The notes: generated by a model not told the origin, from the sequence alone. A stretch of DNA of 32,722 bases from an uncultured Prevotellaceae bacterium (GCA_946402905.1 CAMIYC010000034.1:1-32722), one strand, 5' to 3'. Shown: positions 7,423 through 14,826, counted from the first letter of the stretch. Program-made: numbers and translations.

Positions 7423-7625
7423 CTCGTCGGGATTTGTAATCCCGACGTTTTGACTATCAGGATTTTTAATCCGATTAGACGCATTGTAATTTTGCTCGTC
7501 GGGACTTGCGCTCGTCGGGATTTGCAATCCCGACGCTTTGACTATCAGGATTTGTAATCCGATTAAACGCATTGTAAATGTTTATACTGCTCAACACGGG
7601 CGAATTGCAAATCCGCCCGAGCGTA
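7423..7625 (+). repeat. Variant multi-hairpin (BIME-like) element, one partial and one fuller copy
   Basis: Hairpins CGTCGGGATT-TGT-AATCCCGACG (7425-7447) and its near copy at about 7512-7535 are followed by small GGATT/AATCC and GCATTG/AAATGT-type stems. The fuller copy ends with a CGGGCGAATTGCAAATCCGC-type hairpin (about 7598-7619) and GAGCG. The layout matches the element at 19278-19387. Confidence 0.7.
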
Positions 7626-7644
7626 GAGCAACTAACTTTGGTAA

Positions 7645-7802
7645 TAGGGTGTCCTTTTGATTTCTTACAGATCCACTCTCCATTTGCAGTGGTAATCAGT
7701 TCCCCCTCTAAGTTAGAGGGGGGCAGGGGGAGTGTGTATGCTTCAGAGGAAACATTCTCATGACATCTATACTACAACAAATTGACACCCTACTTTGGTA
7801 AC
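7645..7802 (+). mobile_element. MITE-like element with TAGGGTGTCC / GACACCCTA termini
   Basis: It starts TAGGGTGTCC (7645) and ends GACACCCTA (7794-7802), a 9-10 bp terminal inverted repeat with outer TA dinucleotides. The interior has CATTTGCAGTGGTAATCAGT, the CCCCCTCTAAGTTAGAGGGG inverted repeat, and CATGACATCTATACTACAAC. Related copies lie at 203-345 (decayed), 26717-26868, and 32615 to the window end. It has no coding capacity. A TA target duplication is inferred from the two edges. Confidence 0.7.
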
Positions 7803-7974
7803 TTAAATTCTTTAATTCTATAATTCTTGATTAAATAATATTGGACGGTCTTATCAAGAATTGTAGAATTATAGAATTCTCTTAACGAGCAACTAACTTT
7901 GGTAACTTAAATTCTTTAATTCTTGATAAAAAATATTGTACACCCTGACTCTTTAAGGTGGGAAACAACGGTAA

Positions 7975-8628
7975 TTATTTCCCCCTTTGGTCAATGAATG
8001 TATAGTTCTTGTACTTCTCTGCGGGAAATGTAAAGATGTCGTCGCTGATGCTGCCGCTCCTGAAGTTGGAAATCTTGATAGTGGTCCAAAACCAGAGTAG
8101 CTTGATTTTCAGACTGATGGGCGCGCGCGTAGTCTTGTCGATCACCGCTTTTACATGCTTGATGCCCTTCACGCCTTTCTTCGCTTCCAGAGTGATGATA
8201 TACCCCTCTTTCTTGCCGTCCACCACGTAGTAAGTGTAGTTGTTGGGATTGAAGGCAAACTTGCTCATGTATTTGTCTTTGTTGGGCGAGTCGGCGTCAT
8301 ACAGCGTCACCGTCTTCTTTTTCTGGTCCACCCAGTAGTCCTTCACGCCGTCGTTCCAGCTGCAGTGGCGTGGCTCCAGAAACTTACTTTTCTTGCCCTT
8401 GTACCAGATGGTGCCGTTGGTCTTGAGGATGCCTATGATGTTGACATCATAGCGCAGCGTGGAGCCTTGCGGCCCGAACACCATCTGATAGGTATGGTCG
8501 AACATGCGGCGTGCCTGCCGGGAGTTGGCGGTCTCCTGAGCATCGGCGGTGTGGCTGCCCAGCAAGAGAGCTGTCAGCAAGAGAATCAATAGGGTGGAGG
8601 GTCGTGTCGGGCGTCTCATAAGATACAT
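7975..8628 (-). CDS. LolA-like outer-membrane lipoprotein carrier family protein
   Basis: A 217-residue exported protein. The signal peptide is MYLMRRPTRPSTLLILLLTA continuing to ADA-Q at residues 28-31. The mature part is built of alternating beta strands like LolA/LolB-fold proteins (COG2834), for example a GTIWYKGKKSKF strand pair and a terminal DIFTFPAEKYKNYTFID. LolA-fold proteins bind lipid or lipoprotein acyl chains in the periplasm. The frame is open further upstream, but only the ATG at 8628 (or 8619) gives a signal peptide. It lies 4 bp after the kinase stop codon, so the two form an operon. Whether it is the housekeeping LolA or a paralogue cannot be told. Confidence 0.75.
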   Translation of the reverse strand: MYLMRRPTRPSTLLILLLTALLLGSHTADAQETANSRQARRMFDHTYQMVFGPQGSTLRYDVNIIGILKTNGTIWYKGKKSKFLEPRHCSWNDGVKDYWVDQKKKTVTLYDADSPNKDKYMSKFAFNPNNYTYYVVDGKKEGYIITLEAKKGVKGIKHVKAVIDKTTRAPISLKIKLLWFWTTIKISNFRSGSISDDIFTFPAEKYKNYTFIDQRGK

Positions 8629-8632
8629 GTTG

Positions 8633-9541
8633 TCAGAGAGGTGCTTGTTCGTTGATAATCTGTCGGATGTCGTCGATTGTCCGGTCGAAGGGGCCGCTGT
8701 GCTCCAGTTTGAGCGTGCACATGGCGGCGGCAAAGCGTCCGGACTCCTCATATCCGCACCCCTGTGCGCGGCAGTAGAGATAGCCGGCAGAATAGGTGTC
8801 GCCGCATCCCGTGGCGTCGACGGTCTGCCGGGGTGGATAGGCGGGTATCTCGTAAAACTGCCTGTCGGCATAAATGACCGAGCCGTAGCTGCCCAGTGTG
8901 ATGACCACCTCTCTGACACCCCATGAGGCAATCTTGCGGGCCACCTCGCGCGGGTCGTGCAGCCCGGTCACCACTTCCATCTCATGCTCGTTCAGCTTGA
9001 GGATGTCGGTATGGCGCAGCACGTCGAGTTTGTCATTCCAGTCTACCGCATACACCTTGTCGCCGCGCACCTCGCGCAGATAGCCTTGCACGTCTATCGA
9101 CACCATGCCCTTGCCGGAGAGGTATTTCACCAGCTCGGGCGAGAAATCATCGTCGAGCAGCGACCCTAAGTGGAATATCTTCGCTTCCACGTTCTTCAGC
9201 TGGCTCACGGTGAAGGGGTCCGACTTGGCCAGCACCCGCTGCGTGCGGTTGTTCATGTTCAGCCCGTATTTGTTCTCAAAATACACCGTGTTGCGGCTCT
9301 CGTGGCAGTCTACCTCTATGCCGGCGTGACGCATGTCGCTCACGGCGCGCTGGTCTCTGTCGGCCATGGCTGTGACCAGTTTGAAGCTCACCTGGCGGGG
9401 GAGATGGTTGATGCCGTAGGCGAAGTAATAGGCGGTTCCGCCGTTCATGTAGAAAACATTCTCGGGCGTGATGATCTTGTCGAGAGTGATGTGTCCTACA
9501 CAGCAGATATCTCTTTTCGTTTTGTTATTCATTACTATCAT
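8633..9541 (-). CDS. PfkB-family carbohydrate/nucleoside kinase
   Basis: A 302-residue cytoplasmic kinase of the ribokinase/PfkB superfamily. Motifs seen are the N-terminal CCVGHITLDKI, the GG turn at 34-35 (MNGGTAYYF) and the C-terminal signature DATGCGDTYSAG (242-253), where Asp248 is the catalytic base. An ITLGSYGSVIY strand precedes it. The family phosphorylates sugars, nucleosides or related alcohols with ATP; the substrate cannot be assigned. ATGs at 9541 and 9532 are both possible starts. The LolA-like gene follows after 4 bp. The promoter faces away from that of the Fur-family regulator, so the two units share one 146-bp control region. Confidence 0.85.
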   Translation of the reverse strand: MIVMNNKTKRDICCVGHITLDKIITPENVFYMNGGTAYYFAYGINHLPRQVSFKLVTAMADRDQRAVSDMRHAGIEVDCHESRNTVYFENKYGLNMNNRTQRVLAKSDPFTVSQLKNVEAKIFHLGSLLDDDFSPELVKYLSGKGMVSIDVQGYLREVRGDKVYAVDWNDKLDVLRHTDILKLNEHEMEVVTGLHDPREVARKIASWGVREVVITLGSYGSVIYADRQFYEIPAYPPRQTVDATGCGDTYSAGYLYCRAQGCGYEESGRFAAAMCTLKLEHSGPFDRTIDDIRQIINEQAPL

Positions 9542-9580
9542 CTGAACGCGCTATCGACAGCGGTCGAGCGCTTTGGGGTG

Positions 9581-9611
9581 CAAAATTACGAAAATGTGTG
9601 CTTTTTCACAA
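9581..9611 (-). promoter_or_regulatory. Promoter of the PfkB kinase-LolA operon
   Basis: On the minus strand the -7 box is TAATTTTG (9581-9588). A CTTG sits 20 bp further upstream (9609-9612) as a three-of-four match to the -33 box. Confidence 0.65.
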
Positions 9612-9652
9612 GTTTTGACATCGGTTTTATGTTACAATTGAGTAATAATGAA

Positions 9653-9660
9653 TACTTTTG
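9653..9660 (+). promoter_or_regulatory. -7 box of the Fur-family regulator gene
   Basis: TACTTTTG is an exact TAnnTTTG match 27 bases before the ATG at 9688. The apparent TTG start codon of the longer reading frame (9658) is part of this promoter box, which argues against that start. Confidence 0.65.
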
Positions 9661-9687
9661 CAGAAAATTTTGCCATCATCTTCATCT

Positions 9688-10104
9688 ATGGACACAATAA
9701 GACTACAGAAGATACTTCATGAACACGCGGTGAAGCCTACGGCCAACCGTATCGTGCTGCTCAGGACGCTGGCTGCCGCCGAGCGCCCCCTTTCGCTGGC
9801 CGAGCTGGAGCAGCGGATCCTCACCATCGACAAGTCGGGGGTGTTTCGCACCCTTGCTGTCTTCAAGGAGCACGGGCTGGTGCATGTCATCGACGATGCC
9901 AGCGGTGCCCGCTACGAGTTGTGTCACGGCCATCATCATGGTCATGCGGTCGACGACGACACGCATGTGCATTTTTTCTGTGAGCGGTGTCACACCACTT
10001 TCTGTCTCGACCATATCCCCATTCCCCCCGTAGACTTGCCGGAGGGTTATGAGATGTCCACGGCTAATTATGTGGTCAAAGGCATTTGTCCCAACTGTCG
10101 CTGA
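9688..10104 (+). CDS. Fur-family metal-responsive transcriptional regulator (Fur/Zur-like)
   Basis: A 138-residue DNA-binding regulator. The N-terminal winged helix runs to about residue 77 and includes the recognition-helix region DKSGVFRTLAVFKEHGLV. The metal-binding C-terminal half has a His-rich stretch, CHGHHHGH (79-86), and two CxxC pairs, C98/C101 and C134/C137, which fit the structural zinc site of Fur, Zur and PerR proteins. The many histidines and the two CxxC pairs would fit a Zur or Fur role; sequence alone does not decide. ATG 9688 is chosen because the frame's earlier TTG lies inside the promoter. It is divergent from the PfkB kinase operon. Confidence 0.88.
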   Translation: MDTIRLQKILHEHAVKPTANRIVLLRTLAAAERPLSLAELEQRILTIDKSGVFRTLAVFKEHGLVHVIDDASGARYELCHGHHHGHAVDDDTHVHFFCERCHTTFCLDHIPIPPVDLPEGYEMSTANYVVKGICPNCR

Positions 10105-10297
10105 GGCAAGTCTTTTTCTTTTTTGCCCAGGTCGCAGACTTTTTTTGAGCCTTTTTATACCTTTTTGCTGAGCGCAGCTTTTTTTTTATTTTCATTCCAT
10201 TAGTATGGCAATCAGAGGTTGTCACTTGTGGGATTATTGGGTGACTGTCTGTATCAGGAACCCAACGCATGATCCGCTCGGTTCTCGCTCGGCTCTC

Positions 10298-10446
10298 GCT
10301 CGGGCGGATTTGCAATCCGCCCGCACCGAGTATCAGCATTTGTAATGCGAAAACACCGATTATCAGCATTTGTAATGCGAAAATCTTTTTTTATCGGATT
10401 AAAAATCCTTATACTCAGAGCGGCTGGATTGCAAATCCAGCCGAGC
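10298..10446 (+). repeat. Multi-hairpin (BIME-like) element, copy 1
   Basis: Two mirrored hairpins bound it: CGGGCGGATT-TGC-AATCCGCCCG (10301-10323) and CGGCTGGATT-GCA-AATCCAGCCG (10421-10443). Between them, GAGTAT (10328-10333) can pair with ATACTC (10411-10416), enclosing GCATT-TGT-AATGC stems (10336-10348 and again 10366-10378) and GGATT-AAA-AATCC (10396-10408). The outermost GCTCGG/CCGAGC also pair. The middle GCATT stem is duplicated in this copy only. Confidence 0.85.
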
Positions 10447-10795
10447 GTGAATTTTATGCAAAAGGTGTAGGGACGCGGCGTGCCGCGTTGTCCGCGTGAG
10501 TATTGTTTTACGAAAAAATTACGAAAAAGACGAAAGCATTACGAAAAATGAATGAATGCTGCGCATTCATGGGAATATCAATCGCGAAAAGACGCGAAAA
10601 GGGCGAAAATATGCGAAAATAATGAATGCTGCGCATTCATAGGAATATCTATTGCGAAAATATGCGAAAAATTGTGAGATTTTGAAAAGGATTTTGTGAG
10701 ATTTTGAGGCCGTCAGGCCGACCATCCATCAGTTTGGGGTCGCTACGCTCAAAATCTTTCAAAATCTTGTTCAAAATCTTTCATTTTGATGCTCC

Positions 10796-10913
10796 GCTCG
10801 GGCGGATTTGCAATCCGCCCGCATTGAGTATCAGCATTTGTAATGCGAAAATTTTTTTTATCGGATTAAAAGTCCTTATACTCATAGCGGCTGGATTGCA
10901 AATCCAGCTGAGC
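10796..10913 (+). repeat. Multi-hairpin (BIME-like) element, copy 2
   Basis: It has the same order of stems as copy 1: a GGGCGGATT-TGC-AATCCGCCC hairpin, GAGTAT...ATACTC closing GCATT/AATGC and GGATT/AGTCC stems, then a GGCTGGATT-GCA-AATCCAGC(T) hairpin. Changes are at single positions, such as CTGAGC for CCGAGC at the right end. Confidence 0.85.
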
Positions 10914-11189
10914 GTGAGCCGAGCGTGAATATCAATTGCGAAAAGATGCGAAAAGGGCGAAAAATCCGTAGTTAATCATATATAAATTAAGAGATTTGTC
11001 GATGACCCACGAGGAACGGAGTAATTACAGAATTAAAGAATTCTCCTTGCGATCAGCCACTTTGGTAACTATAATTCTTTAATTCCCCCCCCGTTAGTCA
11101 GTGGGTCTTCGACAAATCTCTGAATTTCTTGATAAAACAAATTGGACAGTCTAATTCTTTAATTCTATAATTCTTGATAAAAAATAATT

Positions 11190-11258
11190 AGACACTCCGT
11201 CTCGACAATAAAAATGAATTAATTCATTTTGTATTGCGCTCGACTTTTCGTAACTTTG
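11190..11258 (+). promoter_or_regulatory. Promoter cassette (single copy) before the iron-sulfur gene
   Basis: A perfect 20-bp palindrome AAAATGAATTAATTCATTTT (11211-11230) overlaps the -33 box TTTG (11228-11231). After a 19-bp spacer comes TAACTTTG (11251-11258), an exact -7 box, 40 bases before the ATG at 11299. The same cassette, including upstream CTCCGTCTCG and CGACTTTTCG between the boxes, is found before ilvE and rfbC. Confidence 0.8.
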
Positions 11259-11298
11259 CACCCTAAGACACTTTACACACGATTATACACACATATTT

Positions 11299-12792
11299 AT
11301 GTTACGGAAAATACGACTGATCCTGGCTTCGGTGTTTTTCATCGGAATCACTTTGCTGTTTGTTGACTTTACCGGCCTGCTCCACCATTGGCTCGGATGG
11401 ATGGCCAAGATACAGTTTCTGCCAGCAGTCCTGGCGATGAACCTCGTGGTCGTGGTGGCATTGATAGCCCTGACCCTCCTCTTTGGCCGCATCTATTGTT
11501 CGGTCATTTGCCCGCTGGGCGTGATGCAGGATGTCATTGCACGGTTGCGCAGGAAAAAGAATAAATATGCTTACTCCAAGGCCGTCAGTTGGCTCAGGTA
11601 TACCATGCTCGGCGTGATGGTGGTGGCCCTGATAGCCGGACTGGGTAGCGTGGTGCAGCTGTTGGCTCCCTATAGCAGCTTCGGCAGGATTGCGACCAAC
11701 CTGTTGCAGCCGGTGTGGCAGTATTCCAACAATCTCCTGGCGGCCGTCGCCGAGCATTACGACAGTTATGCGTTCTACACCACCGACGTGTGGCTCAAGA
11801 GTGTGCCCACCTTCGTCATCGCCGTGGCCACCCTGCTCATCGTAGGTTTCCTGGCATGGCGGCACGGACGCACCTACTGCAATACGGTCTGTCCCGTGGG
11901 CACGGTGCTCGGATTCCTCTCCCGCTTCTCTTACTTCAAGGTGCACTTCGTCGAAGACAAGTGCCGCAACTGTTCGCTGTGTTCCAAGAACTGCAAGGCC
12001 GCGTGTATCGACTTCAAGACACACACGGTAGACTACAGTCGCTGTGTGACATGTGGCAACTGCATCACACAGTGCAAGTTTGGTGCCCTTGAATACAGCC
12101 ATCGCCCGGCTCTCGCCAAGACGACGGCGGGTGAAGCGGCCGCTCCGGTCGGTGGCGAGGTGGTCGACAAGGGCAAGCGCTCCTTCCTTCTGGCCTCTGC
12201 ACTCCTCTCCACGGCGGCCATTGCCCAGGAGAAGAAAAAGGTGGACGGCGGCCTGGCTGTCATCGAAGACAAGGTGGCTCCCCACCGTGTCACGCCCATC
12301 ACGCCTCCGGGTTCACTCAGCGCGGCCAATATGGCCAAGCGTTGCACGGGCTGTCAGCTGTGCGTGTCGGAATGTCCCAACGGGGTGCTGCGTCCCGCCA
12401 CCGACTGGTTGCATGTCATGCAGCCCGTGATGTCTTATGAGCGGGGCTACTGCCGTCCCGAGTGCACGCGTTGTTCGGATGTCTGCCCTACGGGTGCCAT
12501 CAAGCCTGTCACACGTGCCGACAAGTCGTCGACGCAGATAGGCCATGCGGTGTGGATCAAGAAAAACTGCGTGCCCGTCACCGACGGCGTGGAGTGCGGC
12601 AACTGCGCGCGCCACTGTCCGGCGGGTGCTATCGAGATGGTGCCTCTCAATGAGGAGGACGAGAATACCCCCTTCGTGCCTGCTGTCGACGAGGCCAAGT
12701 GCATCGGCTGTGGTGCCTGTGAGAATCTGTGCCCGGCACGTCCTTTCTCTGCCATCATCGTGGAGGGTCACGAGGTGCATAAGAATATTTAA
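11299..12792 (+). CDS. Membrane iron-sulfur electron-transfer protein, NapH-NapG-like fusion
   Basis: A 497-residue protein. The N-terminal 210 residues hold several membrane segments (about 5-28, 41-62, 101-123, 168-187) and the two NapH-type motifs CSVICPLG (67-74) and CNTVCPVG (194-201), followed by two 4Fe-4S motifs (C222-C232 and C249-C259). A second hydrophobic segment (RSFLLASALLSTAAIAQ, 294-310) then starts a NapG/MauM-like ferredoxin half with cysteine groups at 349-359, 385-396, 433-440 and 468-478. The protein should take electrons from quinol and pass them through multiple clusters. No nitrate reductase is nearby. The aldo/keto reductase gene follows after 224 bp containing a MITE-like insert and is the likely acceptor. 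Its promoter is the palindrome-bearing cassette. Confidence 0.85.
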   Translation: MLRKIRLILASVFFIGITLLFVDFTGLLHHWLGWMAKIQFLPAVLAMNLVVVVALIALTLLFGRIYCSVICPLGVMQDVIARLRRKKNKYAYSKAVSWLRYTMLGVMVVALIAGLGSVVQLLAPYSSFGRIATNLLQPVWQYSNNLLAAVAEHYDSYAFYTTDVWLKSVPTFVIAVATLLIVGFLAWRHGRTYCNTVCPVGTVLGFLSRFSYFKVHFVEDKCRNCSLCSKNCKAACIDFKTHTVDYSRCVTCGNCITQCKFGALEYSHRPALAKTTAGEAAAPVGGEVVDKGKRSFLLASALLSTAAIAQEKKKVDGGLAVIEDKVAPHRVTPITPPGSLSAANMAKRCTGCQLCVSECPNGVLRPATDWLHVMQPVMSYERGYCRPECTRCSDVCPTGAIKPVTRADKSSTQIGHAVWIKKNCVPVTDGVECGNCARHCPAGAIEMVPLNEEDENTPFVPAVDEAKCIGCGACENLCPARPFSAIIVEGHEVHKNI

Positions 12793-12853
12793 AGGCATAT
12801 CTCTTTTGTGAGCATTTTTTATCAAGAATTTTAGAATTAAAGAATTAAGGAAT

Positions 12854-12991
12854 TAGGGTGTCAATATGTTGTTAATCTATGATTATATATCAAAAATTAT
12901 AGAATTAAAGAATTATCTATGAGATTACTCTCTTTGGTAACTATAATTCTTAAATTCTATAATTCTTGATAAAAAGATATTGGACACCCTA
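12854..12991 (+). mobile_element. MITE-like element with TAGGGTGTC / GACACCCTA termini, AT-rich interior
   Basis: The left end TAGGGTGTC (12854-12862) and the right end GACACCCTA (12983-12991) are perfect 9-bp inverted repeats. The 138-bp body is a long imperfect hairpin (AATTATAGAATTAAAGAATT on the left, AATTCTTAAATTCTATAATT on the right). The ends match those of the element at 7645-7802, but the interior belongs to the AT-rich hairpin family. It sits between the iron-sulfur gene and the reductase gene. Confidence 0.75.
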
Positions 12992-13016
12992 TTAAAGAAC
13001 TAAAAATTTTTCATAG

Positions 13017-14423
13017 ATGAAGAAGAAAATATCACGCCGGGATTTCCTCAGGATGTTCGGAGCCGGGTCGGTGGCCACCGCCGCTGCCGTGGCAGGTTGC
13101 AAACCGTCGGCCACGGGCGGATACAAGGGCAGCGACGACTATTCGCGTCAGGTGGAGCCTCCCAAGGATCGGATGACCTACCGCGAGAACCCCAAGACAC
13201 GGGAGAAGGTGTCGCTCCTGGGCTATGGCATGATGCGCCTGCCCACCATCAAGAGCGGCGACGATAAAAACCAGAAGGAGACCATCGACCAGGACAACGT
13301 CAACCGCCTGGTGGACTATGCCATGGAGCACGGGGTCAACTATTTCGACACGTCACCCGCCTATTGCATGGGTGAGTCGGAGGCGTCGACGGGCATCGCC
13401 CTGCATAAATATCCGAGAGAGTCGTATTATGTGGCCACCAAACTGTCCAACTTCAACCCTGCCACATGGTCTTTCGAGGAGTCGGTGAGGATGTATCACA
13501 ACTCGATGAAGTATCTGCAGGTGGACTATATCGACTATTATCTGCTCCACGCCATAGGGGGCGGCGGCATGGAAAACCTGCACAACCGCTATCTCGACAA
13601 CGGTATGCTCGACTATCTGGTCAAGGAGCGTGAGGCAGGGCGCATACGCAACCTCGGCTTCTCCTACCATGGCGACATTGCGGTGTTCGACTATCTGCTC
13701 TCTGAGCACGACAAATATCACTGGGACTTCGTGCAGATCGAACTCAACTACCTCGACTGGGACTATGCCGACGAAATCAACCCCGACAACACCGATGCCC
13801 GGTATCTCTACGACGAACTGCAGAAGCGGGGCATCCCGGCGGTTATCATGGAGCCGCTCCTGGGCGGAAGGTTGGCCAACGTGCCTCAGTACGTAGTCAA
13901 CGAGATGAAGCAGCGCGACCCGGAGAAGTCGGTGGCCTCGTGGGCGTTCCGTTATGCGGGCTCGCCAGAGGGGGTGCTCACCGTGCTCAGTGGCATGACG
14001 TATATGGAGCATCTGAAGGACAACCTGATGACCTACTCGCCGCTCAATCCGGTGAGTGAGGAGGAGAAGGAGTTCCTCTACAAGATCGCTGCCGAGCTCT
14101 TTGGCATGGAGACCATCCCCTGCAACGACTGTAAGTATTGTATGCCGTGTCCGTATGGCATCAATATTCCTGCCATCTTCGTACACTACAACAAATGCAA
14201 GAACGAGGGTACGCTGCCCGTGAACGACAAGGACAGCAATTACGCCCGCTACCGCCGTGAGTATCTCATCGGCCTGGACCGGTCGGTGCCCAAGCTCCGG
14301 CAGGCCAGTCATTGCATCGGTTGCGGGCAGTGTGAGCCGCATTGTCCGCAGAATATCCGTATCTCCCGTGAGCTGCATCGCATCGACGAGTTCGTGGAGA
14401 AGCTCAAGCAGGAGATGGAATAA
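13017..14423 (+). CDS. Tat-exported aldo/keto reductase lipoprotein with C-terminal ferredoxin-like domain
   Basis: A 468-residue protein. The N-terminus has a twin-arginine signal (SRRDFLRM, residues 6-13) and a lipobox ending VAGC (Cys28), so the folded protein should be exported and lipid-anchored. An aldo/keto reductase barrel follows with the usual tetrad: Asp111, Tyr116, Lys142 and His178. The C-terminal 100 residues carry two cysteine groups: C369/C372/C375/C378, and C433/C436/C439/C443 in CIGCGQCEPHCPQN. Cytoplasmic family members use NAD(P)H, which is absent outside, so electrons probably arrive through the iron-sulfur clusters from the membrane protein upstream. The substrate is unknown. 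The start codon follows AT-rich sequence at the right edge of the MITE-like insert. Confidence 0.88.
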   Translation: MKKKISRRDFLRMFGAGSVATAAAVAGCKPSATGGYKGSDDYSRQVEPPKDRMTYRENPKTREKVSLLGYGMMRLPTIKSGDDKNQKETIDQDNVNRLVDYAMEHGVNYFDTSPAYCMGESEASTGIALHKYPRESYYVATKLSNFNPATWSFEESVRMYHNSMKYLQVDYIDYYLLHAIGGGGMENLHNRYLDNGMLDYLVKEREAGRIRNLGFSYHGDIAVFDYLLSEHDKYHWDFVQIELNYLDWDYADEINPDNTDARYLYDELQKRGIPAVIMEPLLGGRLANVPQYVVNEMKQRDPEKSVASWAFRYAGSPEGVLTVLSGMTYMEHLKDNLMTYSPLNPVSEEEKEFLYKIAAELFGMETIPCNDCKYCMPCPYGINIPAIFVHYNKCKNEGTLPVNDKDSNYARYRREYLIGLDRSVPKLRQASHCIGCGQCEPHCPQNIRISRELHRIDEFVEKLKQEME

Positions 14424-14442
14424 AAAAGAAGCCGGGCGCGAT

Positions 14443-14470
14443 GCGGGCGAGGTCGCCCGCGCTCCCCATG
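14443..14470 (+). repeat. GCGGGCGA(G)-type GC hairpin, copy 1
   Basis: GCGGGCGA-GG-TCGCCCGC is a perfect hairpin followed by GCTCCCCATG. It lies 20 bases after the reductase stop codon. Copies are at 23572-23600 (reverse orientation) and 30246-30274. No T-run follows, so a terminator role is only possible. Confidence 0.7.
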
Positions 14471-14532
14471 ACCTCCGCTCGTTCTGCTCGGGCTCGCGCT
14501 CGCTCGCTCGGGCTCGGGCGGGCTCGGGCGGA

Positions 14533-14823
14533 CTCGGGCGGATTTGCAATCCGCCCGCACCGAGTGTCAGCATTTGCAATGCGAAAATCTTTTTTTATCG
14601 GATTAAAAACCCGCTCGGGCGGATTTGCAATCCGCCCGCACCGAGTATTAGCATTTGTAATGCGAAAATCTTTTTTTATCGGATTAAAAAACCGCTCGGG
14701 CGGATTTGCAATCCGCCCGCATTGAGTATCAGCATTTGCAATGCGAAAATCTTTTTTTTATCGGATTAAAAATCCTTATACTCATAGCGGCTGGATTGCA
14801 AATCCAGCCGAGCAGCCGAGCGT
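14533..14823 (+). repeat. 81-bp tandem array of the multi-hairpin element, three units
   Basis: The left hairpin CGGGCGGATT-TGC-AATCCGCCCG starts at 14535, 14616 and 14697, exactly 81 bp apart each time. Every unit also has GAGT(A/G)T, GCATT/AATGC and GGATTAAAA. Only the last unit continues into ATACTC and the right hairpin CGGCTGGATT-GCA-AATCCAGCCG. Two partial duplications of the left part explain the array. Confidence 0.85.
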
Positions 14824-14826
14824 GAA

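Larger units (their letters stand above)
7400..7974. repeat. Non-coding region between convergent genes, made of repeats
   Basis: It contains one partial (about 7423-7490) and one fuller (about 7511-7625) copy of the variant multi-hairpin element with CGTCGGGATT/AATCCCGACG arms. It also holds a MITE-like element (7645-7802) and an AT-rich hairpin of the TTCTTTAATTCTATAATTCT type (about 7803-7940). The reading frame at 7578-7763 is repeat sequence. No gene was seen. Confidence 0.8.
10105..11298. repeat. Non-coding 1.2-kb repeat cluster
   Basis: In order it holds: part of the composite repeat (T-tract, GAGCGCAGC and CCATTAGTATGGCAATCA, about 10105-10250); a multi-hairpin element (10298-10446); an ACGCGGC-GT-GCCGCGT hairpin (10473-10488); two ATGAATGC hairpins (10552-10570, 10622-10640); a GATTTTGAG/CTCAAAATC inverted repeat (about 10675-10785); a second multi-hairpin element (10796-10913); a fragment of the CCGTAGTT repeat (about 10968); AT-rich hairpins (about 11020-11190); and a promoter cassette (11190-11258). 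No gene was seen. Confidence 0.85.

Noticed and set aside
9658..9687. Upstream TTG start for the Fur-family gene
   Set aside because: The TTG is part of the -7 promoter box TACTTTTG, so it could not be in the transcript.
13353..14579. 408-residue frame antisense to the aldo/keto reductase
   Set aside because: Shadow frame; it also runs into the repeat cluster, which no real gene here does.
14535..14777. Regularly spaced repeats that could suggest a CRISPR array
   Set aside because: The 81-bp period is filled by one conserved multi-hairpin unit with no unique spacers, and no cas gene is nearby.
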